Assembly: GCF_001888165.1 (NCBI RefSeq)
Contig: NZ_CP015455.1
Span: 310,001 to 374,000, forward strand
Direction: 5' to 3'
From: Syntrophotalea acetylenica
GTDB taxonomy: Bacteria; Desulfobacterota; Desulfuromonadia; Desulfuromonadales; Syntrophotaleaceae
DNA: 64,000 bases
In this document: positions 57,724-64,000 of the stretch, piece after piece
Numbering within the stretch: the stretch's first letter is position 1
Layout: each line of letters begins with the position of its first letter
Notes under the pieces: model-generated
Databases searched by the model: none
What the model was told of the DNA's origin: nothing
What the model saw: only the letters and a program-made list of their open reading frames with translations
Made by a program: the position numbers and the translations under genes

Positions 57724-57760
57724 AGAATGCCCGGCCTGACATTGGCCGGGCATTCTTTTT
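57724..57760 (+). terminator. Rho-independent terminator
   Basis: A stem of 14 base pairs (AAGAATGCCCGGCC with GGCCGGGCATTCTT), a seven-base loop and TTTTT. It probably ends transcripts from the helicase gene about 240 bases upstream. Confidence 0.85.
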
Positions 57761-58407
57761 GGGCTTGCCTGTCCCTGCGGTCTTGCCTCGCGCCGTCGGT
57801 TGCAGAGGGTTGCTCAGAGAGGTCCGGCGGGCTGCGGTCTTCAGGGGCGTATTCGAAAAACCGGACTCCTGTTTGTAGAACATTGGTTGCCATGTCTGGA
57901 AGGAACCCGTTCTTTGCGGGTTTGCCGGCGCCCGATGTTTTCCCGCGATCCGTTTATGAAATCTTTCGGCCGCTTTTACATTCACGCTTTATGCGACGCA
58001 TCCACCAGGCGGAGTTTGCTTTTGGAACAGGTGTCAAAATGGATCACCCTGAAAACAATATAATGTTTCCTGGCGCTTGACATTCGTCAGCGACGTTGCT
58101 GGTTCGACTTTTTGAAATCATAAAGCATTCTTCAAATTATCAATGGTTTAGACGGCGTATACTGGTCTGCAGGCACTGTCCGGAAAATTTTTTTATTCAC
58201 GAAAAAACGTCTGGTACAGGGGCTTTTCAAAGTAATACATCTGTCTCACTTCGACTTATCCGTCTCAAAAGTATCTCTCCTGTCGCCTTGCTTTCAGCCC
58301 CCCCACCGCCTGCCGCCGGTGTATCCGATTTTTCGAATATTTATGTAATTGCAGGTAAAACAACAGTTTGAAAACATCGTTTACGAAAATTTTTCATAGA
58401 GGATGAT

Positions 58408-58424
58408 TTGGTACAACCATTGCG
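58408..58424 (+). promoter_or_regulatory. Sigma-54 (RpoN) promoter candidate
   Basis: TTGGTAC, then AACCA, then TTGCG: GG (58410-58411) and GC (58422-58423) are exactly 10 bases apart, as in the -24/-12 consensus TGGCAC-N5-TTGC. The start would be near 58435. It would drive the butanediol cluster with a leader of about 130 bases to the small ORF and 300 to the membrane protein. Sigma-54 control of acetoin/butanediol genes by an AcoR-type activator is known in other bacteria. No such activator gene is in the window. Confidence 0.65.
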
Positions 58425-58563
58425 GAACAGGTTGCACAGTAAAGCTGTTTTACAAACGTGTTTCAGTCAGGGTGCATTCGGCATGCACCGTGACGGCGGT
58501 AAGGTCTGACCGGTTGGCCAGAAGTTGATTTTCCCGTTCGGGTGTATTCCACGAAAGGAGGCT

Positions 58564-58683
58564 ATGGGGGGTGTCTCGGATTATGACTGTATGGAGGAGG
58601 TTTATGCGGTTGGAGAAAACAAGGGACAGTTCATTATTGGAATGTGTGTTCTGATTCGCGCAAGTCTGGAGCCTGGCGGTTGA
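58564..58683 (+). CDS. Small ORF, 39 residues, unknown
   Basis: ATG 58564 is preceded by AAAGGAGG at ideal spacing, one of the best ribosome binding sites in the window. It encodes a 39-residue acidic peptide (MGGVSDYDCMEEVYAVGE at the start) ending in a hydrophobic patch (FIIGMCVLI) and PGG. A perfect hairpin overlaps its stop codon. It lies between the sigma-54 promoter and the membrane protein. It may be a real small protein or a translated leader controlling the next gene; I recognise no family. Confidence 0.5.
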   Translation: MGGVSDYDCMEEVYAVGENKGQFIIGMCVLIRASLEPGG

Positions 58684-58699
58684 GCGTTCTGACGCTCAA
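58680..58699 (+). promoter_or_regulatory. Leader hairpin over the small ORF stop codon
   Basis: TTGAGCGT (58680-58687) pairs perfectly with ACGCTCAA (58692-58699) around a TCTG loop. The stop codon of the small ORF (58681-58683) lies in the left arm, so a ribosome finishing the small ORF would open the hairpin. No T run follows. Confidence 0.5.
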
Positions 58700-58735
58700 T
58701 CACTCGTGTAAACGTCTAGCAAAAGGAAGCTTTAC

Positions 58736-59722
58736 ATGGAACCTTATAGTCTTAATACCCTTTTGATAGTTTTTGGTGGCGGCATTATCGGTACGGCACT
58801 GGGTGGCCTCTGGGCGATCATCCTTTGCGCCCTTTTCGGGCTGATCGGTTGTGGCATTCTGCTTTCGGGCGGATCCGATTTCGTGCTGGCGCAGATCGCA
58901 TTCGGCCCCATTTTCGGCCCGCACACCGGTGGCTTCGGCGCGGCACTGATGGCCGGTTGCTACGCTGTGATGAAAAAGAATCACCCCGGTGGTTCCGCCA
59001 AGGATATCCTGAGTCCGTTGCTGCATACCTCAGGCGACGTGCTGCTGATGGGTGGCGCTCTCTCGGTTGTTGCCCATCTGGTTCTGCAGGTGGTGGTCAA
59101 GATCCCCATTGTCAATCAGTCCGACGGCGTCGCCGTGACCCTGGTGCTCATGACGTTCCTGACCCGTGCGATATTCCTCAAGGAAGGTCCCCTGGGGCAG
59201 GCTTCCTCGATCAAGGAGCATGGCCTTTTCGGCACCAACAATTACGCGATTTCCTGGGCTGGCTGGCAGTCTCCCATGAGTAAAAACATTCCCATGTCTT
59301 TCGGGATGGGGCTGCTGTCGGCAGGTCTTGCCTGGGGCTTCAAGATGCAGCTCGACCCCCTCGTCGAAGCCGGGACGGTCTCGGGTCTGGGCGGATTCCT
59401 CGCACCGCTGGTCATCGGCTGGATACTCTGTATCCTGATTCTCCTGCCGCTGCAGGTATCGACTGGCACGATCCAGCAGGTGCCGATCATGCACTGCATG
59501 GCGATCATCGGCGCCTGGGCGTTCATGCACACCGGCTCCATTTTGCTGGGCGGCATCGTTGCCGTGATTGCCGGCATGGTGCAGGAAGCCTGCGCACGTC
59601 TGTTCTACAACCATGGCAGCTCGCATATCGACCCGCCTGCCGTGGGGATTATGATCTGTACCCTGCTCATCAATCTGGCGATGAAGCCGGAATTCCTGAA
59701 TCTGGCAGCCCTGTTCAAATAG
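58736..59722 (+). CDS. Polytopic membrane protein of unknown function
   Basis: 328 residues with roughly eight to nine membrane segments rich in glycine, among them LLIVFGGGIIGTALGGLWAI, the MGGALSVVAHLVLQVVVKI segment, and the LLGGIVAVIAGMV segment near the C-terminus. No nucleotide-binding or known transporter signature is seen. AAGGAAG precedes ATG 58736. As the first full gene of the butanediol cluster it might be a permease for butanediol, acetoin or a related alcohol, but that is inference. Its last codons and stop are copied in the tandem repeat that follows. Confidence 0.75.
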   Translation: MEPYSLNTLLIVFGGGIIGTALGGLWAIILCALFGLIGCGILLSGGSDFVLAQIAFGPIFGPHTGGFGAALMAGCYAVMKKNHPGGSAKDILSPLLHTSGDVLLMGGALSVVAHLVLQVVVKIPIVNQSDGVAVTLVLMTFLTRAIFLKEGPLGQASSIKEHGLFGTNNYAISWAGWQSPMSKNIPMSFGMGLLSAGLAWGFKMQLDPLVEAGTVSGLGGFLAPLVIGWILCILILLPLQVSTGTIQQVPIMHCMAIIGAWAFMHTGSILLGGIVAVIAGMVQEACARLFYNHGSSHIDPPAVGIMICTLLINLAMKPEFLNLAALFK

Positions 59723-59821
59723 GGGATTTCTACTAAACAAAGCGCCTAGGCGCTACTTCTGAATCTGGCAGCCCTGTTCAAATAGGGGATTTCTACTAAA
59801 CAAAGCGCCTAGGCGCTACTT
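59696..59821. repeat. Perfect 63-bp tandem duplication with palindrome
   Basis: Bases 59696-59758 and 59759-59821 are identical. The first copy holds the last nine codons, including the stop, of the membrane protein gene; the second repeats them after the stop. Each copy contains the perfect 14-base palindrome AGCGCCTAGGCGCT (59741-59754 and 59804-59817). Confidence 0.95.
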
Positions 59822-59842
59822 AACTCGGAAAGGATCAAAGAA

Positions 59843-60910
59843 ATGGCTCAAACGATGAAAGCAGCCGTATGGCACGCCAAAAAAGACATCCGCGTAGAAG
59901 AAGTTCCCGTGCCTGCAGCCCCCGGGCCCGATGAAGTACAGGTTGAGGTAGCGGTTTGTGGCATCTGCGGTTCCGACCTCCACGAATATCTGGCCGGTCC
60001 GATCTTCATTCCTACCGCACCTCATCCTCTGACCGGCCACTTTGGCAAGACCATCCTTGGTCACGAGTTTTCCGGCAAAGTCGTTGCCGTCGGCTCCAAT
60101 GTCACCAACGTGCGGGTCGGCGATCTGGTCGCTCCCGACGCCTGCCAGCATTGCGGTACCTGCGTTACTTGCCGTGAAGGCCGCTACAACGTTTGTGAAA
60201 AGCTGGCCTTTACCGGTCTGATGGCCGATGGCGCGTTCGCCAAGTATGTCAACATTCCTGCCAACATCTGCTACGTCGTACCTCCCGGCACCGACCTGGA
60301 CGCCGCGGCCCTGATCGAGCCGATCGCCACCGGTTTCAAAGCCGTGCGCCTGGCTGGCTCCATTCTCGGTAAAACCGCTGTAATCCTCGGGTCCGGCACC
60401 ATCGGCCTCGGTACCCTGCAGTGCGCCAAGGCTGCCGGCGCCGGTCAGGTCATCGTGATCGAGATGTCTGCTGCCCGTAAGGAGCTGGCCAAGAAGTGCG
60501 GCGCCGACGTGGTTCTCGATCCCAGAGAGTGCGACGTGGTTGCCGAAGTCAAGAAACTGACCAACGGTTCCGGTGCCGACGTCTCCTTCGAGTGTATCGG
60601 CAACGTCAAGACCGGTCCTCTTGCCATCGATCTCATTCGCAACAACGGTACTGCGATGATCGTCGGTATCTTCGAGGGCCCGAGCGAATTCAACTTCTTC
60701 AGCCTCAGCGCCACCGACAAGAGGGTCATCGGTACCCTGGCCTACACCGTGGACGATTTCCAGGGTGTCTGTGCTTTGCTGAACAACGGCGCGATTAGTG
60801 CCGAGCCGATGATCACTGGTAAAATCGAGCTGGACGATATCGTTGAAAAGGGTTTCGAAGAGTTGGTCAACAACAAGGATGCCCATATCAAGATCCTTGT
60901 GAAGCCCTGA
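59843..60910 (+). CDS. bdhA: (R,R)-2,3-butanediol dehydrogenase-like zinc alcohol dehydrogenase
   Basis: 355 residues of the MDR family. Catalytic zinc ligands lie in CGICGSDLHE and GHEFSGKV, and the structural zinc cysteines are CQHCGTCVTCREGRYNVC. The NAD-binding site is ILGSGTIGLGTLQ. The sequence pattern (AGPIFIPTAPHPLTG) is typical of (R,R)-butanediol dehydrogenase, which interconverts 2,3-butanediol and acetoin with NAD. GGAAAGGATC lies before ATG 59843. A paired hairpin follows its stop. With the acetoin reductase at 62401 it forms a stereochemically complementary pair. Confidence 0.88.
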   Translation: MAQTMKAAVWHAKKDIRVEEVPVPAAPGPDEVQVEVAVCGICGSDLHEYLAGPIFIPTAPHPLTGHFGKTILGHEFSGKVVAVGSNVTNVRVGDLVAPDACQHCGTCVTCREGRYNVCEKLAFTGLMADGAFAKYVNIPANICYVVPPGTDLDAAALIEPIATGFKAVRLAGSILGKTAVILGSGTIGLGTLQCAKAAGAGQVIVIEMSAARKELAKKCGADVVLDPRECDVVAEVKKLTNGSGADVSFECIGNVKTGPLAIDLIRNNGTAMIVGIFEGPSEFNFFSLSATDKRVIGTLAYTVDDFQGVCALLNNGAISAEPMITGKIELDDIVEKGFEELVNNKDAHIKILVKP

Positions 60911-60923
60911 AAAGTGTGATGGA

Positions 60924-60955
60924 AAGCTCCGCCGGGGAAACCTCCGGCGGAGCTT
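60924..60955. terminator. Hairpin after butanediol dehydrogenase
   Basis: A 12-bp stem, AAGCTCCGCCGG with its complement, and an eight-base loop, but no T run. It may cause partial termination or protect the mRNA end; downstream genes are on the same strand. Confidence 0.55.
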
Positions 60956-61015
60956 AATCTCTGACCAGAGATCTGCAATACGGACTTTGGAAACGGGTTG
61001 GCAAGAGGACAAAAA

Positions 61016-61354
61016 ATGAACAGCCGAATAAGCGACGACATACTGGAACGTCTCGTTGCCTACGAAAAGTATGTAGGGAAACTCTTTGCCAGGGCTGCGC
61101 GCAAGCGGTGGCTGGAGATTAACAGCGAGGCTGTGGAGGATTACGAGAGGCTCAAGGCCCTGAAGGCTGAAATAGCTTCCATCGTCGATCTTGCCTTTAT
61201 CCGGTATGGGGTTGAACAGGGCCTGATGAGGGATGACAGGAACGCGCCCATGTCCGGTCTGGATGAAGACCTCGAAGCCCTCGCCGCCCAGCTGTCAAGT
61301 TCACAATGGGTGGATTCCTGTCGCAGCGCGGACAGGCTGGCTTTGGTCAGATGA
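61016..61354 (+). CDS. Unknown small helical protein
   Basis: 112 residues, strongly helical and charged (MNSRISDDILERLVAYEKYV, then AARKRWLEINSEA). No signal, membrane segment or recognised domain. AGAGGAC precedes ATG 61016. It is conserved in position within the butanediol cluster here; I cannot say more. Confidence 0.7.
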   Translation: MNSRISDDILERLVAYEKYVGKLFARAARKRWLEINSEAVEDYERLKALKAEIASIVDLAFIRYGVEQGLMRDDRNAPMSGLDEDLEALAAQLSSSQWVDSCRSADRLALVR

Positions 61355-61420
61355 GGGTTATCCGGGGGAGTGCGGTCGTTCTGTCCAAACGGTTCCTCTA
61401 AATCAAAGAAAGGCTCTGTT

Positions 61421-61723
61421 ATGGCTCTTAAAGCTGCATTCATTTTTATCGGTCCGAGTGCCGATCCGGACAAGCACCGCAGTGTCGTCAGTACGCCCGG
61501 CGTGGAGCTGACGGTGGTCGGGGTCAGCGACTACGCCGCCGCGGAAAAGGTGGCCATCGCCCTGGTGGACGAAGGGGTTGTCGCCATTGAACTCTGTGGT
61601 GGTTTCGGTCATGCCGGTACAGCTCGCATTGCCAGGGCGGTGGAGGGAAAAGCCGCTGTCGGCGTGGTGCGATTCGACAGCCACCCTGGCCTGGGGGGCA
61701 AGAGCGGCGACGAGATCTTTTAG
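61421..61723 (+). CDS. DUF6506-like small protein
   Basis: 100 residues, alternating beta and alpha: ALKAAFIFIGPSADPDKH, GVELTVVGVSDYAAAEKVA, GVVAIELCGGFGHAGTARIA and VGVVRFDSHPGLGGKSG. I believe it is of the DUF6506 family, of unknown function. Start ATG 61421 has GAAAGG some 10 bases upstream. It sits between the helical protein and the VOC protein. Confidence 0.65.
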   Translation: MALKAAFIFIGPSADPDKHRSVVSTPGVELTVVGVSDYAAAEKVAIALVDEGVVAIELCGGFGHAGTARIARAVEGKAAVGVVRFDSHPGLGGKSGDEIF

Positions 61724-61804
61724 GCGCATGTCCGGATTCTGGTTTTTTCCTGGTCTGTTTCTTCCCGATGACAAGCGCGGCATCTGCTTTTAAAGGAGCG
61801 TTAA

Positions 61805-62296
61805 ATGAAGCCTCTGTATAACAAAGTGCTGCAAGTGGCGATGGTCGTCAAGGACTGCGATGAAGCGGTGAAAATCTGGGCCGACAAATATGGCATCGGC
61901 CCCTGGAATATCTATGAATTCAATCCCGATACCGTCAACGACATGATCATCCGGGGCGAGAAGGTTGATTATGCCATGCGTCTGGCGCTGTGCGATATCG
62001 GCGGCGTTCAGTGGGAACTGATCGAGCCGCAAGACGATAAAAGCATTTACGCGGAGTTCCTCAAGGAAAAGGGCGAAGGTCTGCATCATGTTGCCTTCGG
62101 CACCGACAACTATCAGCAAGCCGTCAAGTTTTACAAGGATCAGGGGCTTCCCGTTCTGCAGGGTGGCGAGTGGTCCGGGTTGACCTATACCTATCTCGAT
62201 TCGCAGAAAGATCTCAATCTGATTGCCGAAATTTACGACCTGGTGCCGGATTTCAGCTGGCCCGAGCCTCAGGCCGTTTATCCCCCGGAGCAATAG
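61805..62296 (+). CDS. VOC/glyoxalase-fold protein
   Basis: 163 residues with two beta-alpha-beta-beta-beta modules of the vicinal oxygen chelate fold. Likely metal ligands are in LQVAMVVKD, GGVQWELIEP, GLHHVAFGTD and NLIAEIYDL. It resembles methylmalonyl-CoA epimerase-type proteins, but the substrate is unknown. AAGGAGCG precedes ATG 61805. It could act on a carbonyl intermediate of the cluster. Confidence 0.8.
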   Translation: MKPLYNKVLQVAMVVKDCDEAVKIWADKYGIGPWNIYEFNPDTVNDMIIRGEKVDYAMRLALCDIGGVQWELIEPQDDKSIYAEFLKEKGEGLHHVAFGTDNYQQAVKFYKDQGLPVLQGGEWSGLTYTYLDSQKDLNLIAEIYDLVPDFSWPEPQAVYPPEQ

Positions 62297-62400
62297 CCTG
62301 GCAGGGACTATAGCAGGCCAGACTGGGTATATTTTGCTTGTTTTCCTTTTGATAGGGGTATTTTGCCCGGGTTTTCCAACCAGAAAAAAGGAGCACGGAC

Positions 62401-63210
62401 ATGAGCGAAAAGAAACTTGCAGGTAAGGTTGCAATTGTAACGGGATCGGGCCGTGGCATCGGCAGGGCCATCGCCATGCGGCTGGCGGCCGATGGGGCTG
62501 CCGTGGTGGTAAGCGATGTCATGGCGGACAACATGAACAAGGTTGCGGCCGAGATTGAAGCTGCCGGCGGCAAATCACTGGCGGTTGCCTGCGATGTAAC
62601 CAATGAGCAGCAAGTCAATGCCCTGGTGGAAAAGGCTGTAGCAAAATTCGGCAAGCTGGACATCATGGTGGCCAACGCCGGCATCGGCATCGTCAAGGTC
62701 GGTCTTGACCATACCCCCGAGGATATCGACAAGCAGCTTGCCGTCAACGTGAAGGGCGTCATTCTTTGTGACAACGCAGCCGCCCGGCAGATGATCAAGC
62801 AGGGCCATAAAGGCTATCTGGGCAGCGGCGGCAAAATCATCAACTGCGCCAGCATCGCCGGTCACGCCGGTTTTGCCTTTCTGCCTGTCTACAGTGCTTC
62901 CAAGTTCGCCGTCCGGGGCTACACGCAAGCTTTTGCCAAGGAAATGGCGGAAAACAAAATTACGGTCAATGCCTACTGCCCCGGCATCGTCGGTACCGAT
63001 ATGTGGGATCTTATCGATGAAAAAATCGGGGCCTACACCGGTGCGGCCAAAGGTGAAACCCTCAAGGCCTATGTTGACAGCGCCATCCTTGCAAAAGAAG
63101 TCGGAAAACCGGAGCAGGTTGCCGGTTACGTATCCTTTGTCGCTTCCGATGATGGCGATTACATGACCGGCCAGTCGGTCATGATCGATGGCGGGATTAT
63201 CCTGGTATAG
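62401..63210 (+). CDS. budC: Acetoin reductase / (S,S)- or meso-butanediol dehydrogenase (SDR)
   Basis: 269 residues, a classical short-chain dehydrogenase. The cofactor motif is TGSGRGIGRA (residues about 15-24), the structural motif is NAGIG, the catalytic serine is in NCASIAG and the YSASKFA motif bears the tyrosine and lysine. The PGIVGTDMW segment and the GYLGSGGK insert resemble BudC/ButA diacetyl/acetoin reductases. It interconverts acetoin and butanediol with NAD. AAAAAGGAGC precedes ATG 62401. Confidence 0.85.
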   Translation: MSEKKLAGKVAIVTGSGRGIGRAIAMRLAADGAAVVVSDVMADNMNKVAAEIEAAGGKSLAVACDVTNEQQVNALVEKAVAKFGKLDIMVANAGIGIVKVGLDHTPEDIDKQLAVNVKGVILCDNAAARQMIKQGHKGYLGSGGKIINCASIAGHAGFAFLPVYSASKFAVRGYTQAFAKEMAENKITVNAYCPGIVGTDMWDLIDEKIGAYTGAAKGETLKAYVDSAILAKEVGKPEQVAGYVSFVASDDGDYMTGQSVMIDGGIILV

Positions 63211-63308
63211 AGTTCTATGACTCCGGGGGCAACCCTGACGGGTGCCCCCGGGATCTCTCCCGCGTTTCGATGCGGCCGTCATCGTCACCAGCGTGAAAGG
63301 AACCTGTT

Positions 63309-63607
63309 TTGAGCGGAAACAAGCTGTATATCGTGGCCAAGTTCACGGCAAAGCCGGGGTTGGAAGAGGTTGTAAAAAAGAGTTGACGTCATTGCTGGAG
63401 CCTACGCGTGCCGAAGCCGGCTGCATCAGTTACGACTGTCATCAATCCCAGGAGAATGCCGCGATCTTCGTGTTTTACGAGGTGTGGAAAAACCGGGAAG
63501 AGCTGGATAAGCACCTTGGCATGCCTTATCTGAAGGCGTTGCTCGGCAAGGTGGATGAACTGTTCGCCGTGCCCCCCGAACTGCACTTTTTGAACAAACT
63601 GGGCTGA
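63309..63607 (+). CDS. ABM-domain (putative quinol monooxygenase-like) protein, one-base frameshift
   Basis: About 99 residues once repaired. TTG 63309 (MSGNKLYIVAKFTAKPG) has AAAGGAAC upstream. The frame stops at 63384-63386 after EEVVKKS; one frame over, the protein goes on as ELTSLLEPTRAEAGCISYD and ends at TGA 63605-63607. Six A stand where seven are needed (near 63373-63378). The pattern GCISYDCHQ, FVFYEVWKNREEL and HFLNKLG is that of the antibiotic biosynthesis monooxygenase fold. It lacks a cofactor, and its role in this cluster is unknown. Confidence 0.8.
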
Positions 63608-63663
63608 CTCTTTCACCATTTTGTCAATGTGTCCAACCCGTCACCTTGAACTGAGGAGGTATT

Positions 63664-64000
63664 ATGAGCGTTGAAGGTAAGGCAAAAATATTGCGGATTT
63701 TTCTTAACGAAAAAACCAAGCTCGGCAACGAGCTGGTGTACGAGGCGATGGTTCAGGCTGCCTTCAAAAAAGGCATAGAAGGGTCCATGGTGTTTCGCGG
63801 AGTCGAAGGATTCGGATTCTGTTGCGACCAATGCCGTACCATTCATGAAGGCATGACGATTTCCGTCAAATGTCAACCGATGGTTATCGAATTTATCGAT
63901 ACCGAAGCGAAACTCAATGAGCTGCTGCCGATTTTGAAGGGCATGCTCAAAACGGGCGCCATGATCATGCAGGATGCGGATATCGTATTTAATCAGGGCT
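63664..64000 (+). CDS. DUF190-like protein, partial at the window end
   Basis: At least 112 residues, running off the right edge. The N-terminal KAKILRIFLNEKTKLGNELVYE, the helix MVQAAFKKGIEGSMVFRG and the PMVIEFIDT segment match DUF190, a PII-like fold. The usual region after GVEGFG is replaced by FCCDQCRTIHEGM, a cysteine cluster I do not know in the family. GAGGAGG precedes ATG 63664. Confidence 0.75.
   Translation, partial: MSVEGKAKILRIFLNEKTKLGNELVYEAMVQAAFKKGIEGSMVFRGVEGFGFCCDQCRTIHEGMTISVKCQPMVIEFIDTEAKLNELLPILKGMLKTGAMIMQDADIVFNQG

Larger units (their letters stand above)
57488..58563. other. Long non-coding region with regulatory signals
   Basis: About 1.08 kb without a convincing gene. 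Open frames at 57547-58080 and 58096-58371 have no domain, no good ribosome binding site and atypical composition. The region holds a perfect 13-bp hairpin (57664-57692), a terminator (57724-57760), an A+T-rich stretch from about 58080 and a sigma-54 promoter candidate at 58408. The motif GTCTCA occurs twice, near 58233 and 58251, about 160-180 bases upstream of that promoter, where an enhancer-binding regulator could sit. Confidence 0.5.

Noticed and set aside
57547-58371. Two open frames in the long gap before the butanediol cluster
   Set aside because: They run through a terminator and a hairpin, have poor ribosome sites and no recognisable domains.

Overview
The window reads as a chromosomal segment of a Gram-negative, anaerobic deltaproteobacterium of the Desulfuromonadales type, most like Pelobacter/Syntrophotalea. 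That assignment is an inference. It rests on a homodimeric pyruvate:ferredoxin oxidoreductase, MglA/MglB polarity proteins, an MSHA-type pilus cluster, a dnaX-ybaB-recR block behind tRNA-Ser and the 4.5S RNA gene, and a 2,3-butanediol/acetoin dehydrogenase cluster. Almost all of it is ordinary, densely packed chromosome. I see no insertion sequence, prophage, CRISPR array or origin.

Layout. 0.2-11.3 kb (+): an operon for storage polysaccharide and sugar nucleotides: response regulator, nucleotidyltransferase fused to a phosphomannomutase-like domain, GH57, GalT-like protein, very large GH13 protein and glycogen synthase. 11.4-16.2 kb (-): HNH nuclease, PgeF-type laccase-domain protein, RluD, a small conserved protein, a DegP-type lipoprotein protease and a HAD phosphatase. 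16.4-24.1 kb (+): cupin regulator, ElbB, a glutamate synthase large chain, a thioredoxin-reductase-like flavoprotein and a MoaE-like protein. 24.2-28.0 kb (-): sucA-sucB. 28.2-34.0 kb (+): hybrid sensor/regulator, tRNA-Asn, CGGC protein, methyltransferase, metallo-hydrolase, cold-shock protein and a PAS-GGDEF diguanylate cyclase. 33.9-37.2 kb (+): tRNA-Ser, 4.5S RNA, dnaX, ybaB, recR. 37.4-42.3 kb (+): pyruvate:ferredoxin oxidoreductase, mglB, mglA. 42.5-43.0 kb (-): DUF882 peptidase-like protein. 43.3-52.1 kb (+): MSHA-type pilus assembly genes ending in the pilin. 52.2-57.5 kb: phosphatase-like protein (-), beta-CASP nuclease, two small membrane proteins and a DEAD-box helicase. 57.5-58.6 kb: about 1.1 kb without a convincing gene, carrying a strong sigma-54 promoter candidate. 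58.6-64.0 kb (+): a new small ORF, an unknown membrane protein, butanediol dehydrogenase, several small proteins of unknown role, acetoin reductase, an ABM-domain protein and a partial DUF190 gene.

Working together. The first operon makes and remodels alpha-glucan. PFOR and 2-oxoglutarate dehydrogenase handle central 2-oxoacids. The Msh proteins build a type IV-like pilus whose motor ATPase has a c-di-GMP-binding N-terminal domain, and a diguanylate cyclase gene lies about 10 kb upstream of that pilus cluster. The last cluster carries two dehydrogenases of different folds, which could together oxidise several butanediol stereoisomers to acetoin, under a probable sigma-54 promoter.

Four otherwise intact genes (galT-like, PFOR, DEAD-box helicase, ABM protein) each lack exactly one base. 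This looks more like consensus-sequence error than biology, so those four reading frames should be read as repaired genes.
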